NCBI GenBank assembly: GCA_027016965.1
Contig: JALURI010000008.1
Location: 1 to 6,897 of the forward strand
Direction: 5' to 3'
DNA length: 6,897 nt
Origin: Geoglobus sp.
Lineage (GTDB): Archaea; Halobacteriota; Archaeoglobi; Archaeoglobales; Archaeoglobaceae
The position numbers were made by a program, and so were the translations under genes. This document shows positions 1 to 6,706 of this stretch, piece after piece. The notes under the pieces were generated by a model that was not told where the DNA came from, ran no database searches, and saw nothing but the letters and a program-made list of their open reading frames with translations. The first letter of the stretch is position 1. Every line of letters starts with the position of its first letter.

Positions 1-245
1 ATGTATCCATCTCAACCTTGGTATGTTTCGCCAATAATGTTAAAAAAATTGTAGAGCATATTGGTATAGATAATCTGCTTCTTGAAACCGATAGCCCATT
101 TTTATCTCCACTGAAAGGCAGAAATGAGCCTTCCAATGTAAAGTATGCATACCAGAAAATCTCACAGATTATGGACATTAATAATGATGAGGTTTCCAAC
201 AAACTTATAAAAAATGCAGGTCAAGTTTTTGATATACATCTTTGA
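1..245 (+). CDS. TatD-family metal-dependent hydrolase, C-terminal part (5' end outside window)
   Basis: This is the last 80 codons of a gene that starts before the window; the reading frame begins at base 3 and stops at 243-245. The peptide carries the TatD signature ETDSPFLSP, with the conserved metal-binding Asp encoded at 90-92. This is followed by the family's NEPSNV segment and a C-terminal N-A-G-Q-V-F helix, the usual end of TatD TIM barrels. The residues before TTG 18 (V-S-I-S-T-L) also fit the family, so TTG 18 is internal and not a start. TatD proteins are amidohydrolase-fold enzymes with two metal ions, reported as DNases or 3'-5' exonucleases; the substrate of this one cannot be told. 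It reads into the next gene with only 13 nt between stop and start, so the two are probably co-transcribed. The family call is firm and the nuclease role is by analogy. Confidence 0.9.
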   Translation, partial: VSISTLVCFANNVKKIVEHIGIDNLLLETDSPFLSPLKGRNEPSNVKYAYQKISQIMDINNDEVSNKLIKNAGQVFDIHL

Positions 246-246
246 C

Positions 247-251
247 AGGTG
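247..251 (+). promoter_or_regulatory. Ribosome binding site deciding the start of the NYN gene
   Basis: AGGTG lies 7 nt before the first of three consecutive ATG codons (259, 262, 265). This favours a start at 259 over the in-frame ATG at 214, which would overlap the TatD reading frame by 32 nt and add 15 residues out of keeping with the family. GTG 256 is a less likely alternative. Confidence 0.55.
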
Positions 252-258
252 TTTGGTG

Positions 259-789
259 ATGATGATGCCCATAAAACCATCGATAAATGTACCGAAAATT
301 CAGAAATTTAAAAAAGTACTTTCATCCAGAAAGAAGGAAGATAAAAGAAGAATAGGTGTTCTTGTTGATGGTCCCAACATGCTCAGAAAGGAGTTCAATC
401 TTAATCTGAAGGAAATAAGGGAAATTCTCTGCGATTATGGGGATATAAAAATTGCCAAGGTGTTTCTGAACCAGTATGCTGGAGATAAACTTGTTGAGGC
501 TGTTGAAAACCAGGGCTTTGAGCCTGTCATAACATCTGGAGACGTTGATGTCAGAATGGCTGTTGAGGCAATGGAAATAATCTACAACGAAAGTATTGAT
601 GCACTTGCTCTCGTCACAAGAGATGCCGACTTCAAGGCAGTTTTGAAGAAAGCAATGGAAATGGGAAAGGAGACCATAATCATTGGTGCCGAGCCTGGAT
701 TTTCAACAGCTCTGAAAAATTCTGCTGATGTCGCTATTATTTTGAATGAGGATGAATATTCTGAAGAAGAGGAACATGAGGAAGAATGA
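259..789 (+). CDS. NYN/DUF88 (LabA-like) domain protein, putative metal-dependent ribonuclease
   Basis: This 176-residue protein consists of one NYN domain, a PIN-like nuclease fold, after a basic N-terminal extension (residues 13-31, rich in Lys and Arg). Visible motifs are the first acidic strand G-V-L-V-D-G-P-N-M (D37, N40), the middle acidic site G-D-V-D-V-R (D95, D97), and the strand T-R-D-A-D-F (D122, D124) followed by a Gly-Lys turn and a hydrophobic strand. These match the spacing of the catalytic acidic residues in NYN domains, so an active metal-dependent RNase is plausible. Archaea commonly carry a conserved, uncharacterised short NYN protein of this kind. The last 14 residues are almost all acidic (N-E-D-E-Y-S then Glu-rich), an unusual tail that might mimic nucleic acid or modulate binding. 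The 3' end overlaps the next gene by 14 nt. The fold is well supported; the substrate is unknown. Confidence 0.87.
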   Translation: MMMPIKPSINVPKIQKFKKVLSSRKKEDKRRIGVLVDGPNMLRKEFNLNLKEIREILCDYGDIKIAKVFLNQYAGDKLVEAVENQGFEPVITSGDVDVRMAVEAMEIIYNESIDALALVTRDADFKAVLKKAMEMGKETIIIGAEPGFSTALKNSADVAIILNEDEYSEEEEHEEE

Positions 790-1699
790 AACTCTTTTTA
801 TCTACGAGCATGGGGTGTGCATGGAAAAGCTACCCGACAGCATAGCTGTTGAAGGAATGGCAATGTTCAGAGGGATGATGGAATTTGGAAGGTATTACAA
901 CCTGATCTCATTTGTCAGGGAGGAATTTCAGGATACCTTTCCTTTCAGAGATTCCAGTTTTGATGAGTGTCTTGAAAATGCAGACAAAGCCCTCATAGTG
1001 GCTCCTGAGAACGAAATGACGCTTTTCACACTCACAAATAAGATTGAGAAGTATAATGTTGAAAATCTTGGATCTTCAAGCAGAGCAATTGAAATAACTT
1101 CCGATAAATGGAGACTCTACAGAAAACTGAAAAATAAAGTCAACATGCCGGAAACATCCACCAATGAGCTTGATGGGAGGTATCTGGTCAAACCCAGGGT
1201 TTCATGTGGAGGGGAGGGAATTGTGTATGGTGGTGAGATTAGAGATGGCTACATAGCTCAGGAGTACATAGAGGGAAGAAACCTCAGTGTAAGTTTATTT
1301 GCAGGAGATGACATTTATGTTCTGAGTGTTAACAGGCAGATTCTCAGTAATTTTGAGTACATAGGGGCTGTTGTTCCTGAACATGCTCAGAAAGAAACTG
1401 TGGATGAAGCGATAAACGCAGTCTCAGCAATAAAGGGGCTTAGAGGATATGTTGGAGTTGATATGATTGAGGCTGACACACCATACGTTATTGAGATAAA
1501 TGCCAGACTTACAACACCATTTATTGCTTTTGAAATGGTATATGGAATGAGTTATGCAGACATGTTTGTTCAATTTTCAGAAGGTAGGGATTTAAAGCCA
1601 GAACCCCTGGAAAAGGTGATGCTGATCAAATCAAGAGGGAAAGGCTATGTATCATACAGGGGTCACTCCATAGTTTTAAAAACAATCGGCAATATCTGA
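776..1699 (+). CDS. mfnD: ATP-grasp ligase, MfnD-like (tyramine--L-glutamate ligase)
   Basis: This 307-residue ATP-grasp protein resembles MfnD, which in methanogens joins L-glutamate to tyramine in methanofuran synthesis, using ATP and a divalent metal. Visible landmarks are S-I-A-V-E-G (22-27), A-P-E-N-E (76-80), N-L-G-S-S-S (97-102) before T-S-D-K (108-111), the ATP-binding strand L-V-K-P-R followed by a Gly-rich loop S-C-G-G-E-G (137-148), Q-E-Y-I-E-G (162-167), N-L-S-V-S-L (169-174), G-Y-V-G-V-D (224-229), and the metal-binding V-I-E-I-N-A-R (238-244; E240, N242). From memory, the Methanocaldococcus enzyme has very similar landmarks and a similar length. ATG 776 is chosen because GAAGAAGAGG lies just upstream and the product then begins near the family's first strand (L-F-I-Y-E). 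ATG 746 would add ten basic residues and lengthen the overlap. If the host makes methanofuran, this is its likely glutamate ligase; a related ligase with another amine substrate is the main alternative. Confidence 0.75.
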   Translation: MRKNETLFIYEHGVCMEKLPDSIAVEGMAMFRGMMEFGRYYNLISFVREEFQDTFPFRDSSFDECLENADKALIVAPENEMTLFTLTNKIEKYNVENLGSSSRAIEITSDKWRLYRKLKNKVNMPETSTNELDGRYLVKPRVSCGGEGIVYGGEIRDGYIAQEYIEGRNLSVSLFAGDDIYVLSVNRQILSNFEYIGAVVPEHAQKETVDEAINAVSAIKGLRGYVGVDMIEADTPYVIEINARLTTPFIAFEMVYGMSYADMFVQFSEGRDLKPEPLEKVMLIKSRGKGYVSYRGHSIVLKTIGNI

Positions 1700-1704
1700 A
1701 TTCA

Positions 1705-3267
1705 ATGATTTCAATTGTGATTCCGGCATACAATGAGGCAGAGAGACTTGAAAAGAACATCGAAACTCTCATAGATTTTCTGGAAAAGAATTACAAAGAG
1801 TTTGAAATAATAATCACAGAGGATGGATCTACAGACGGGACTGACAGAATTGCAGAGAGCCTTGCTATAAGATATCCATTTGTTCATCATATACACAGCG
1901 ATAAGAGGCTCGGAAAGGGGAAAGCTGTTTTGAACGGCATAAAAAATGCGAAAGGAGATATTGTTGTCTACATGGATGCTGACCTCTCGACAGATCTCCA
2001 CCATCTGAAGGAGGTTGTGAATGCGGTAGAGGATGGCTATGACATGGTAGTAGGATCAAGACTTCTGAAAGAAAGTAGAACCTCCCGTCCATTTACAAGA
2101 GATTTTCCATCAAAAGTGTACAATTTTCTGGTCAGATTTTTGCTGAAATCAGAAATCCACGATCATCAGTGCGGATTCAAAGCATTCAGAAGAGATAGCA
2201 TTCTGAAAATTGCAGATAAAGCCAGGGATAATCACTGGTTCTGGGATACGGAGATTCTTGTTTTAGCCCAGAGAGATGGGATGAAGATAAAGGAGATCCC
2301 TGTAACATGGACCCATAACCGTGATGGGGCCGTGAGTGTTTTCAAGACTTCACTGTACCTTCTCTCCAATCTGATCAGGTACTCTGAAAAACTTTTTTTA
2401 TACATCTCAATTCTGACAGCATTACTCATATTTCTGGGTCTTCTGATTTTTGTATCTCCCGAAAAGCTTTTTCTTTCATTCATTCAGCTTAATCCAACCT
2501 ACATCGGAGTTGCTTTTGCGATCTATCCCATTTCATTCATTCTGAGAGGTGTTAGATATGAACTGTTGATGAGAGAAATTGGAGGAAATCTGGGAGTGGG
2601 CTATGCTTTCATGGCAACCTCAATCAGCCAGAGCCTGAATGTAATCACCCCAATCAGAATAGGCGATCTTGGCAGGGCATACGTTTACGCAAGAAAGGGC
2701 ATAGCCTATCAGAAAAGCTTTAGCGGACTCGCCGGAGAAAGAATATATGACATAATAGCAATCCTGATTATTGCGTTTACGGGCATGGTGTTTGTTGGAG
2801 CTGAGCACCTCGGAATACTTGTCTATGCGCTCATTCTTGTTTTCCTGATTGTAGGTGGGGTCATAGTACTCTCAAAAACAAAGGGCTATGTGGCGAGAGT
2901 CATGTCTGATGCAAGGGATCTAATATTCTCAAGGAAAGCCATCGTTTTCATTCCTCTCTCACTTTCGATCTGGATGATTGATGTGGTTGTTTCCTGGATT
3001 GTGCTCCTGTCATTCACCAACTCTCCCCTCTATCTTCCCGGATTTGCTGTTGCAGTGGGCAATATTGTAAAGATACTTCCACTAACTCCCGGTGGGATTG
3101 GAACCTATGAGGCAACTCTCACACTTATTTTGTCCTCAACTGTAACAAGAAGCCAGGCTCTCGCAGTCTCCATTGCTGACCACGGGATCAAGAATATAAT
3201 GACACTCATTCTCGGTCTCGTGTCATCAATAAAGCTCGGGATAAAGCTGGGAGAGATGAGAAAATGA
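1705..3267 (+). CDS. GT2 glycosyltransferase fused to flippase-like membrane domain (AglD-type)
   Basis: This 520-residue protein has two parts. Residues 1 to about 215 form a family 2 glycosyltransferase of the dolichyl-phosphate-sugar synthase type: I-V-I-P-A-Y-N-E (4-11), E-D-G-S-T-D-G-T (39-46), G-K-G-K-A (70-74), the metal-binding D-A-D-L-S-T (D91, D93), D-H-Q-C-G-F-K (153-159), W-F-W-D-T-E (D181) and N-R-D-G. Residues from about 230 to 520 are membrane-embedded and match the lysylphosphatidylglycerol synthase TM / UPF0104 family. They show P-I-R-I-G-D-L-G-R (316-324), G-E-R-I-Y-D (344-349) and L-T-P-G-G-I-G-T-Y-E (460-469). Haloferax AglD, which makes a dolichol-phosphate-linked sugar for N-glycosylation, has this same two-part layout. 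The sugar, the lipid and true flipping activity are not shown here. The start is five bases after the previous stop with no clear Shine-Dalgarno; M-I-S-I-V-I-P is the canonical N-terminus, so ATG 1705 is secure. Confidence 0.9.
   Translation: MISIVIPAYNEAERLEKNIETLIDFLEKNYKEFEIIITEDGSTDGTDRIAESLAIRYPFVHHIHSDKRLGKGKAVLNGIKNAKGDIVVYMDADLSTDLHHLKEVVNAVEDGYDMVVGSRLLKESRTSRPFTRDFPSKVYNFLVRFLLKSEIHDHQCGFKAFRRDSILKIADKARDNHWFWDTEILVLAQRDGMKIKEIPVTWTHNRDGAVSVFKTSLYLLSNLIRYSEKLFLYISILTALLIFLGLLIFVSPEKLFLSFIQLNPTYIGVAFAIYPISFILRGVRYELLMREIGGNLGVGYAFMATSISQSLNVITPIRIGDLGRAYVYARKGIAYQKSFSGLAGERIYDIIAILIIAFTGMVFVGAEHLGILVYALILVFLIVGGVIVLSKTKGYVARVMSDARDLIFSRKAIVFIPLSLSIWMIDVVVSWIVLLSFTNSPLYLPGFAVAVGNIVKILPLTPGGIGTYEATLTLILSSTVTRSQALAVSIADHGIKNIMTLILGLVSSIKLGIKLGEMRK
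3249..3255 (+). promoter_or_regulatory. Shine-Dalgarno and ATGA overlap coupling the GT2 and DUF2298 genes
   Basis: GGGAGAG ends 8 nt before ATG 3264 and lies inside the last codons of the upstream gene. The start codon shares bases with the upstream stop (ATGA, 3264-3267). A strong site at a stop-start overlap suggests translational coupling and fixes the DUF2298 start. Confidence 0.65.
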
Positions 3268-5093
3268 TAGAAAAGCTACTCCTTTTCCTGCTCATTCAGT
3301 TTTTCTTCTCCCTAACCTTCAGAGACAGCTACATATCAAAACTTCTTTCACTGACAGTTATTGGCTTTATAATATACCTGCTCGCCCATTTCATGAGTTT
3401 TTCAACTGCATTTATCGTCTCATCGTTAATTGTTGGGACGTATACTGCATACAGGCTTGTAAAGGATCCTGGAACACTGGATTTCAAAGGTGAAGCTGTT
3501 TTTTTGGGTTTTTTCCTGTACTTTCTCTTCCTCAGAAGTCTTGTTCCGGATTTGAATGGAGCAGAAAAGTTCATGGATACTGCAATCTTAAACTCAATTC
3601 TCAACAGCGATTATTTCCCACCACCTGACCCCTATTTTGGAGGAGAGAGGCTGGATGTGTATTATTACTTCGGACAGGTCATTGCAGCAGTCATCGCAAA
3701 ATTTACCGCAATGCCTTCAGAATATGCCTACAATGTTGCAATGGCTTTCTTTTCCGCTGTCAGCTTTTCAGTGCTTTACGGTTTGCTTAGGGAGAAGGGA
3801 GGTGGATGGATTGGTCTCATACTTTTAATTGCAGGACCCATTTATTCATTCAAAGATCTTATTGCTGTCTTCTCAAAAGGGAAACTCCCGGAATACATTT
3901 ACTACTGGAACTCAACAAGGATAATACCTGACAGCACATTCGGAAAAGTAATAACAGAATTTCCGTACTTCAGCTTCATACATGCAGACCTCCATGCCCA
4001 CACAATTGCAATACCTCTTAAAATCCTGTTCATCGCAATACTGTACAGATTCTACAGAGAGGGTGAGTATTCATTTGCAATACCTGTTATGAATTTTGCA
4101 CTCTTTGCAACAAACTCCTGGGATGCTCCAGCATTTTTCCTGATTTCATCCGGTATTCTGCTGTGTAAAGGTAGAAAATACCTGCCTCATGTTGTCATAT
4201 CGGCTGTTCTGATTTTGATCTTCAAGCTTGAAATGAAAACATCTGCTCCAGTATTTTTAACATGGGAGTTCTCCCCCCCTTACGAGTTTCTGATGTTCTG
4301 GGGTATTTTTCTGGCTCTGGCTTACTTCAGATATGCTGAGGATATAAGAAAAAATCCATATCCTCTTCTACTTGCTCTGCCCTTCTTCCTAATTCCAGCA
4401 TTTCTTTTTATTCCTCCTGCTTTCTATGCCATGAGAAGAAGAGACTTTGATGACATTCTGCTTGCATCAGCATCGGCATTTATTCTTGTATGCGAGTTCA
4501 TTGCCATAGACTTCAGAATGAACACCTACTTCAAGTTCTATCTCTTGGCCTGGGTTCTTCTCATCCCGGCTCTTTCAGATTCACTAAGTAGGCTGTACGG
4601 AAAAAGGAGGGAAATTGCAGCAGTTTTGATTGCACTCATGCTCGTGTATCCTGTTTTTGCAACTCCTGCAAGGCACTACAAGGCAGAGTACACCCTGGAC
4701 GGTCTTGAGTTCATGAGGGACACATATCCCGGAGATTATAATACTGTGAAATGGCTTTATGGAAGAAACGCCATTATTGTTGAAGGTGTTGAGGGAAGTT
4801 ACACATACAGCGGAAGAATTGCATCTTTCTCAGCAAATCAGGCAGTCATTGCATGGCCCAATCACGAGGTTCACTGGAGGAATAATGGCAACGAGATCGC
4901 CAAAAGGATGGCAGATGTAAAGGCCATTTACACCTCAAAATGCGAGGTCGCAAGGGAGATAGCAAAGAAGTATGAAGCCAGATACATAATCTACGGAAAT
5001 TACGAGAGAAAACTGTATGGGAAGAGTGACCTTAGCTGTATGCCTGAAGTTTTTAGTTCTTATGGAACCAAAGTCTATGCAGTTGAAGAGTAA
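3264..5093 (+). CDS. DUF2298 (Chlor_Arch_YYY family) polytopic membrane protein, putative GT-C-type glycosyltransferase
   Basis: This 609-residue protein is strongly hydrophobic up to about residue 467 (roughly a dozen membrane segments), followed by a soluble C-terminal domain of about 140 residues. The family hallmark Y-Y-Y-F-G is at 133-137. Other segments I recognise from DUF2298 are E-K-F-M-D (101-105), P-P-P-D-P-Y-F-G-G-E (119-128), R-I-I-P (219-222), E-F-P-Y-F-S-F-I-H-A-D-L-H-A-H (232-246; H240, D242, H244, H246), N-S-W-D-A-P (284-289), R-M-N-T-Y-F-K-F-Y (418-426), A-W-P-N-H-E-V-H-W-R (530-539) and Y-I-I-Y-G-N-Y-E-R (574-582). Members are uncharacterised. The layout of acidic residues in early extracytoplasmic loops, many helices and a soluble C-terminal domain resembles GT-C enzymes that use lipid-phosphate sugars, an assignment I infer. 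As I recall, many family members are longer (700-900 residues), so this is a compact one. Its coupling to an AglD-like gene supports a glycosylation role. Confidence 0.85.
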   Translation: MIEKLLLFLLIQFFFSLTFRDSYISKLLSLTVIGFIIYLLAHFMSFSTAFIVSSLIVGTYTAYRLVKDPGTLDFKGEAVFLGFFLYFLFLRSLVPDLNGAEKFMDTAILNSILNSDYFPPPDPYFGGERLDVYYYFGQVIAAVIAKFTAMPSEYAYNVAMAFFSAVSFSVLYGLLREKGGGWIGLILLIAGPIYSFKDLIAVFSKGKLPEYIYYWNSTRIIPDSTFGKVITEFPYFSFIHADLHAHTIAIPLKILFIAILYRFYREGEYSFAIPVMNFALFATNSWDAPAFFLISSGILLCKGRKYLPHVVISAVLILIFKLEMKTSAPVFLTWEFSPPYEFLMFWGIFLALAYFRYAEDIRKNPYPLLLALPFFLIPAFLFIPPAFYAMRRRDFDDILLASASAFILVCEFIAIDFRMNTYFKFYLLAWVLLIPALSDSLSRLYGKRREIAAVLIALMLVYPVFATPARHYKAEYTLDGLEFMRDTYPGDYNTVKWLYGRNAIIVEGVEGSYTYSGRIASFSANQAVIAWPNHEVHWRNNGNEIAKRMADVKAIYTSKCEVAREIAKKYEARYIIYGNYERKLYGKSDLSCMPEVFSSYGTKVYAVEE

Positions 5094-5281
5094 ATCCCTG
5101 CGGATATGAAACTCGATTTTCCGCCGAAACAGACACCGCCATTACCTGTCCAGTATGTACATGAATACCAGTTGCATTCAGTTGGGAGAATTTTTCTTTT
5201 ATATTTCTCACATATCACATTCAAAACTTGATCTGAGAATATTTAAAGCTGTTGCTGCCCTCATCAGAAAACTGAATTTCT
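5094..5281. other. Intergenic region between converging transcription units
   Basis: These 188 bases lie between the stop of the DUF2298 gene (+) and the stop of the radical SAM gene (-). They hold a T-rich tract on the + strand at 5191-5200, a weak five-base inverted repeat (GCGGA 5100-5104 with TCCGC 5120-5124), and two TATA-like stretches readable on the - strand (TTTAAATA at 5247-5240; AAATATAAAAG at 5206-5196). A 41-codon reading frame starts at ATG 5106 and stops at 5229-5231. Its start lacks a properly spaced Shine-Dalgarno, so I do not call it a gene. No tRNA or repeat was recognised. Confidence 0.6.
5186..5209 (+). terminator. Probable T-tract transcription terminator of the + strand operon
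   Basis: TTTTTCTTTT at 5191-5200 lies about 100 nt after the DUF2298 stop and is flanked by GAGAA (5186-5190) and TTCTC (5205-5209). Archaeal RNA polymerases often stop at T-runs with little or no hairpin, so the tract alone is a reasonable candidate. The flanking five-base inverted repeat encloses the tract and may be chance. Confidence 0.4.
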
Positions 5282-6706
5282 TCAGGTTTCAATTTCAAGT
5301 CTTTTCAGTGTCATCTCAAATTCTTTCTTCAATCTACTCTTTTTATAACCCATGTCAACTGCATCCCATGGGAACTCCCTGTCAGGTGGTTGAGATTCAA
5401 GAAACTCAATCAGATCTGATTTTATTATCCTTGCAAGGGTCAGCTTTCTTTCAATGTAATCGCCAACTCTCTCATCTCCACGTGATATTACTGTCTGAAT
5501 CGCAAACCTCTCCACACTCTCAACATCTGTCTCAGCGATTTTTCCGAGTTTTGAAATCAGGTATTTCCTCTTTCTTCTCATCTCTTTTATGTTTCCAAGG
5601 ACATCCTTTGTCCAATCACCTCCGTAAGGCATCCACTGGAACGGTGTGTGGGGCTTTGGAACAAGGGGATTTACTGAAACGCTAACCCTCTTTCCCGCGT
5701 CCCTCACCCTTTCAACAAGCCTGATTATCTGATCGAGATCCTCGTAACTCTCTCCCGGCAGTCCGAACATGAAATAGAGTTTCACTCTCTCAGCATTTCT
5801 TGCCATTTCAACAGCATTCATAATGTCCTCTTCATCAATTCCCTTGTTCAGTGCCTCTCTCAGCCTTTCACTCCCCGCCTCAGGTGCAAGAGTTAGAGTT
5901 CTTACATCCCCCAGCAGTTCTGCCATTTCCTCATCAAATTTATCTGCCCTTATTGAAGAGGGAGACACCTCAAATCCCATGCTTTTCAGCTCATGAACTA
6001 TTTCCCTGAAATCAGGATAATCTGTAGGTGATGGAGATATTATTGCAATTTTATCGGCAGCCTTCCTGTTCTCTTCAGCAATTGAAATGATTTCATCAGC
6101 ACTTCTCCACCTTGTTGGGCTGTATATCTGCCTGACAATGCAGAACCTGCATCCCCTTGGACATCCTCTCCCAATTTCGATCAGAATCGATCTGCCGTAG
6201 GCGTTCTCTGAAACAATCTGTTTTTTCATTTTTGAATCGAATTCTGTAACTCTTCTTTTAAAGGAATATGGTAGCAATCCCTCAGCATTTCTGTCTTCAA
6301 TGACATCAATGACCATATTTTCGACATCCCCAATAAAAAGCCTGTGAAAAATGCTGATAAATGGAAAAGGATTCTGGATAACACATGGGCCTCCTGCGAT
6401 TGTTTTTCCTTTAAATTCGCTTTTCTTCAGAATTTTGAGAGCATTGAAGATGTCTTCCTCATATTGCAGGGAAAAGAGAGCAATGGAAAAGTTGTCAAGG
6501 TATGATCCGGACTCAACACTCCTCAATCCCTCAAAAACATCTGTGTAAAATCTTTCAGCCATGTAATTTTTGTCTGAATTTATTTCAAAATAGATCCTCT
6601 GTAGTCCAAGGTTTGTTATTCCACCAACATATCTGTTTGGGTAAACAACAGCAACTCTCTCAAGATTTTTTGAAAATTTTTTAAAAAATGGGTTGAACTC
6701 TCTCAT
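5282..6706 (-). CDS. Radical SAM protein with N-terminal B12-binding-like domain, function unknown
   Basis: This 474-residue protein has an N-terminal region (about 15-140) like the B12-binding-type domain of COG1032 proteins, including A-G-G-P (104-107) but no D-x-H-x-x-G cobalamin-ligand motif. The radical SAM core follows: G-C-P-R-G-C-R-F-C (181-189) supplies C182, C186 and C189 for the 4Fe-4S cluster, A-P-E-A-G-S-E-R (274-281) fits SAM binding, and M-F-G-L-P-G-E is at 313-319. The segment S-V-N-P-L-V-P-K-P-H-T-P-F-Q-W (344-358) and a C-terminal F-P-W-D (445-448) are typical of a subgroup whose bacterial members, as I recall, are often fused to DUF2344; that domain is absent here. The start at 6706 is chosen because its ATG overlaps the upstream ilvN stop as ATGA. 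The in-frame ATG at 6799 would run antisense-like through ilvN in another frame. It probably acts on a nucleic acid, protein or metabolite not deducible here. Confidence 0.88.
   Translation of the reverse strand: MREFNPFFKKFSKNLERVAVVYPNRYVGGITNLGLQRIYFEINSDKNYMAERFYTDVFEGLRSVESGSYLDNFSIALFSLQYEEDIFNALKILKKSEFKGKTIAGGPCVIQNPFPFISIFHRLFIGDVENMVIDVIEDRNAEGLLPYSFKRRVTEFDSKMKKQIVSENAYGRSILIEIGRGCPRGCRFCIVRQIYSPTRWRSADEIISIAEENRKAADKIAIISPSPTDYPDFREIVHELKSMGFEVSPSSIRADKFDEEMAELLGDVRTLTLAPEAGSERLREALNKGIDEEDIMNAVEMARNAERVKLYFMFGLPGESYEDLDQIIRLVERVRDAGKRVSVSVNPLVPKPHTPFQWMPYGGDWTKDVLGNIKEMRRKRKYLISKLGKIAETDVESVERFAIQTVISRGDERVGDYIERKLTLARIIKSDLIEFLESQPPDREFPWDAVDMGYKKSRLKKEFEMTLKRLEIET

Noticed and set aside
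214..258. Upstream start of the NYN gene at ATG 214
   Set aside because: It would lie within the TatD coding sequence, and AGGTG at 247-251 points to ATG 259.
1711..2483. Several - strand open frames of 75-97 codons opposite the GT2 domain
   Set aside because: They are antisense to a gene with clear catalytic motifs, and their translations show no family resemblance.
5100..5124. GCGGA/TCCGC inverted repeat as a hairpin terminator
   Set aside because: It has only five pairs around a 15-base loop and no T-run directly after it.
5225..5275. Possible C/D box small RNA on the - strand (CTGATGAG near the radical SAM stop)
   Set aside because: The box differs from the RTGATGA consensus at its first base, and I found no correctly spaced D, C' and D' boxes.
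5155..5685. A 176-codon open frame on the + strand overlapping the radical SAM gene
   Set aside because: It mostly mirrors the 3' end of the well-supported - strand radical SAM gene and has no recognisable domain.
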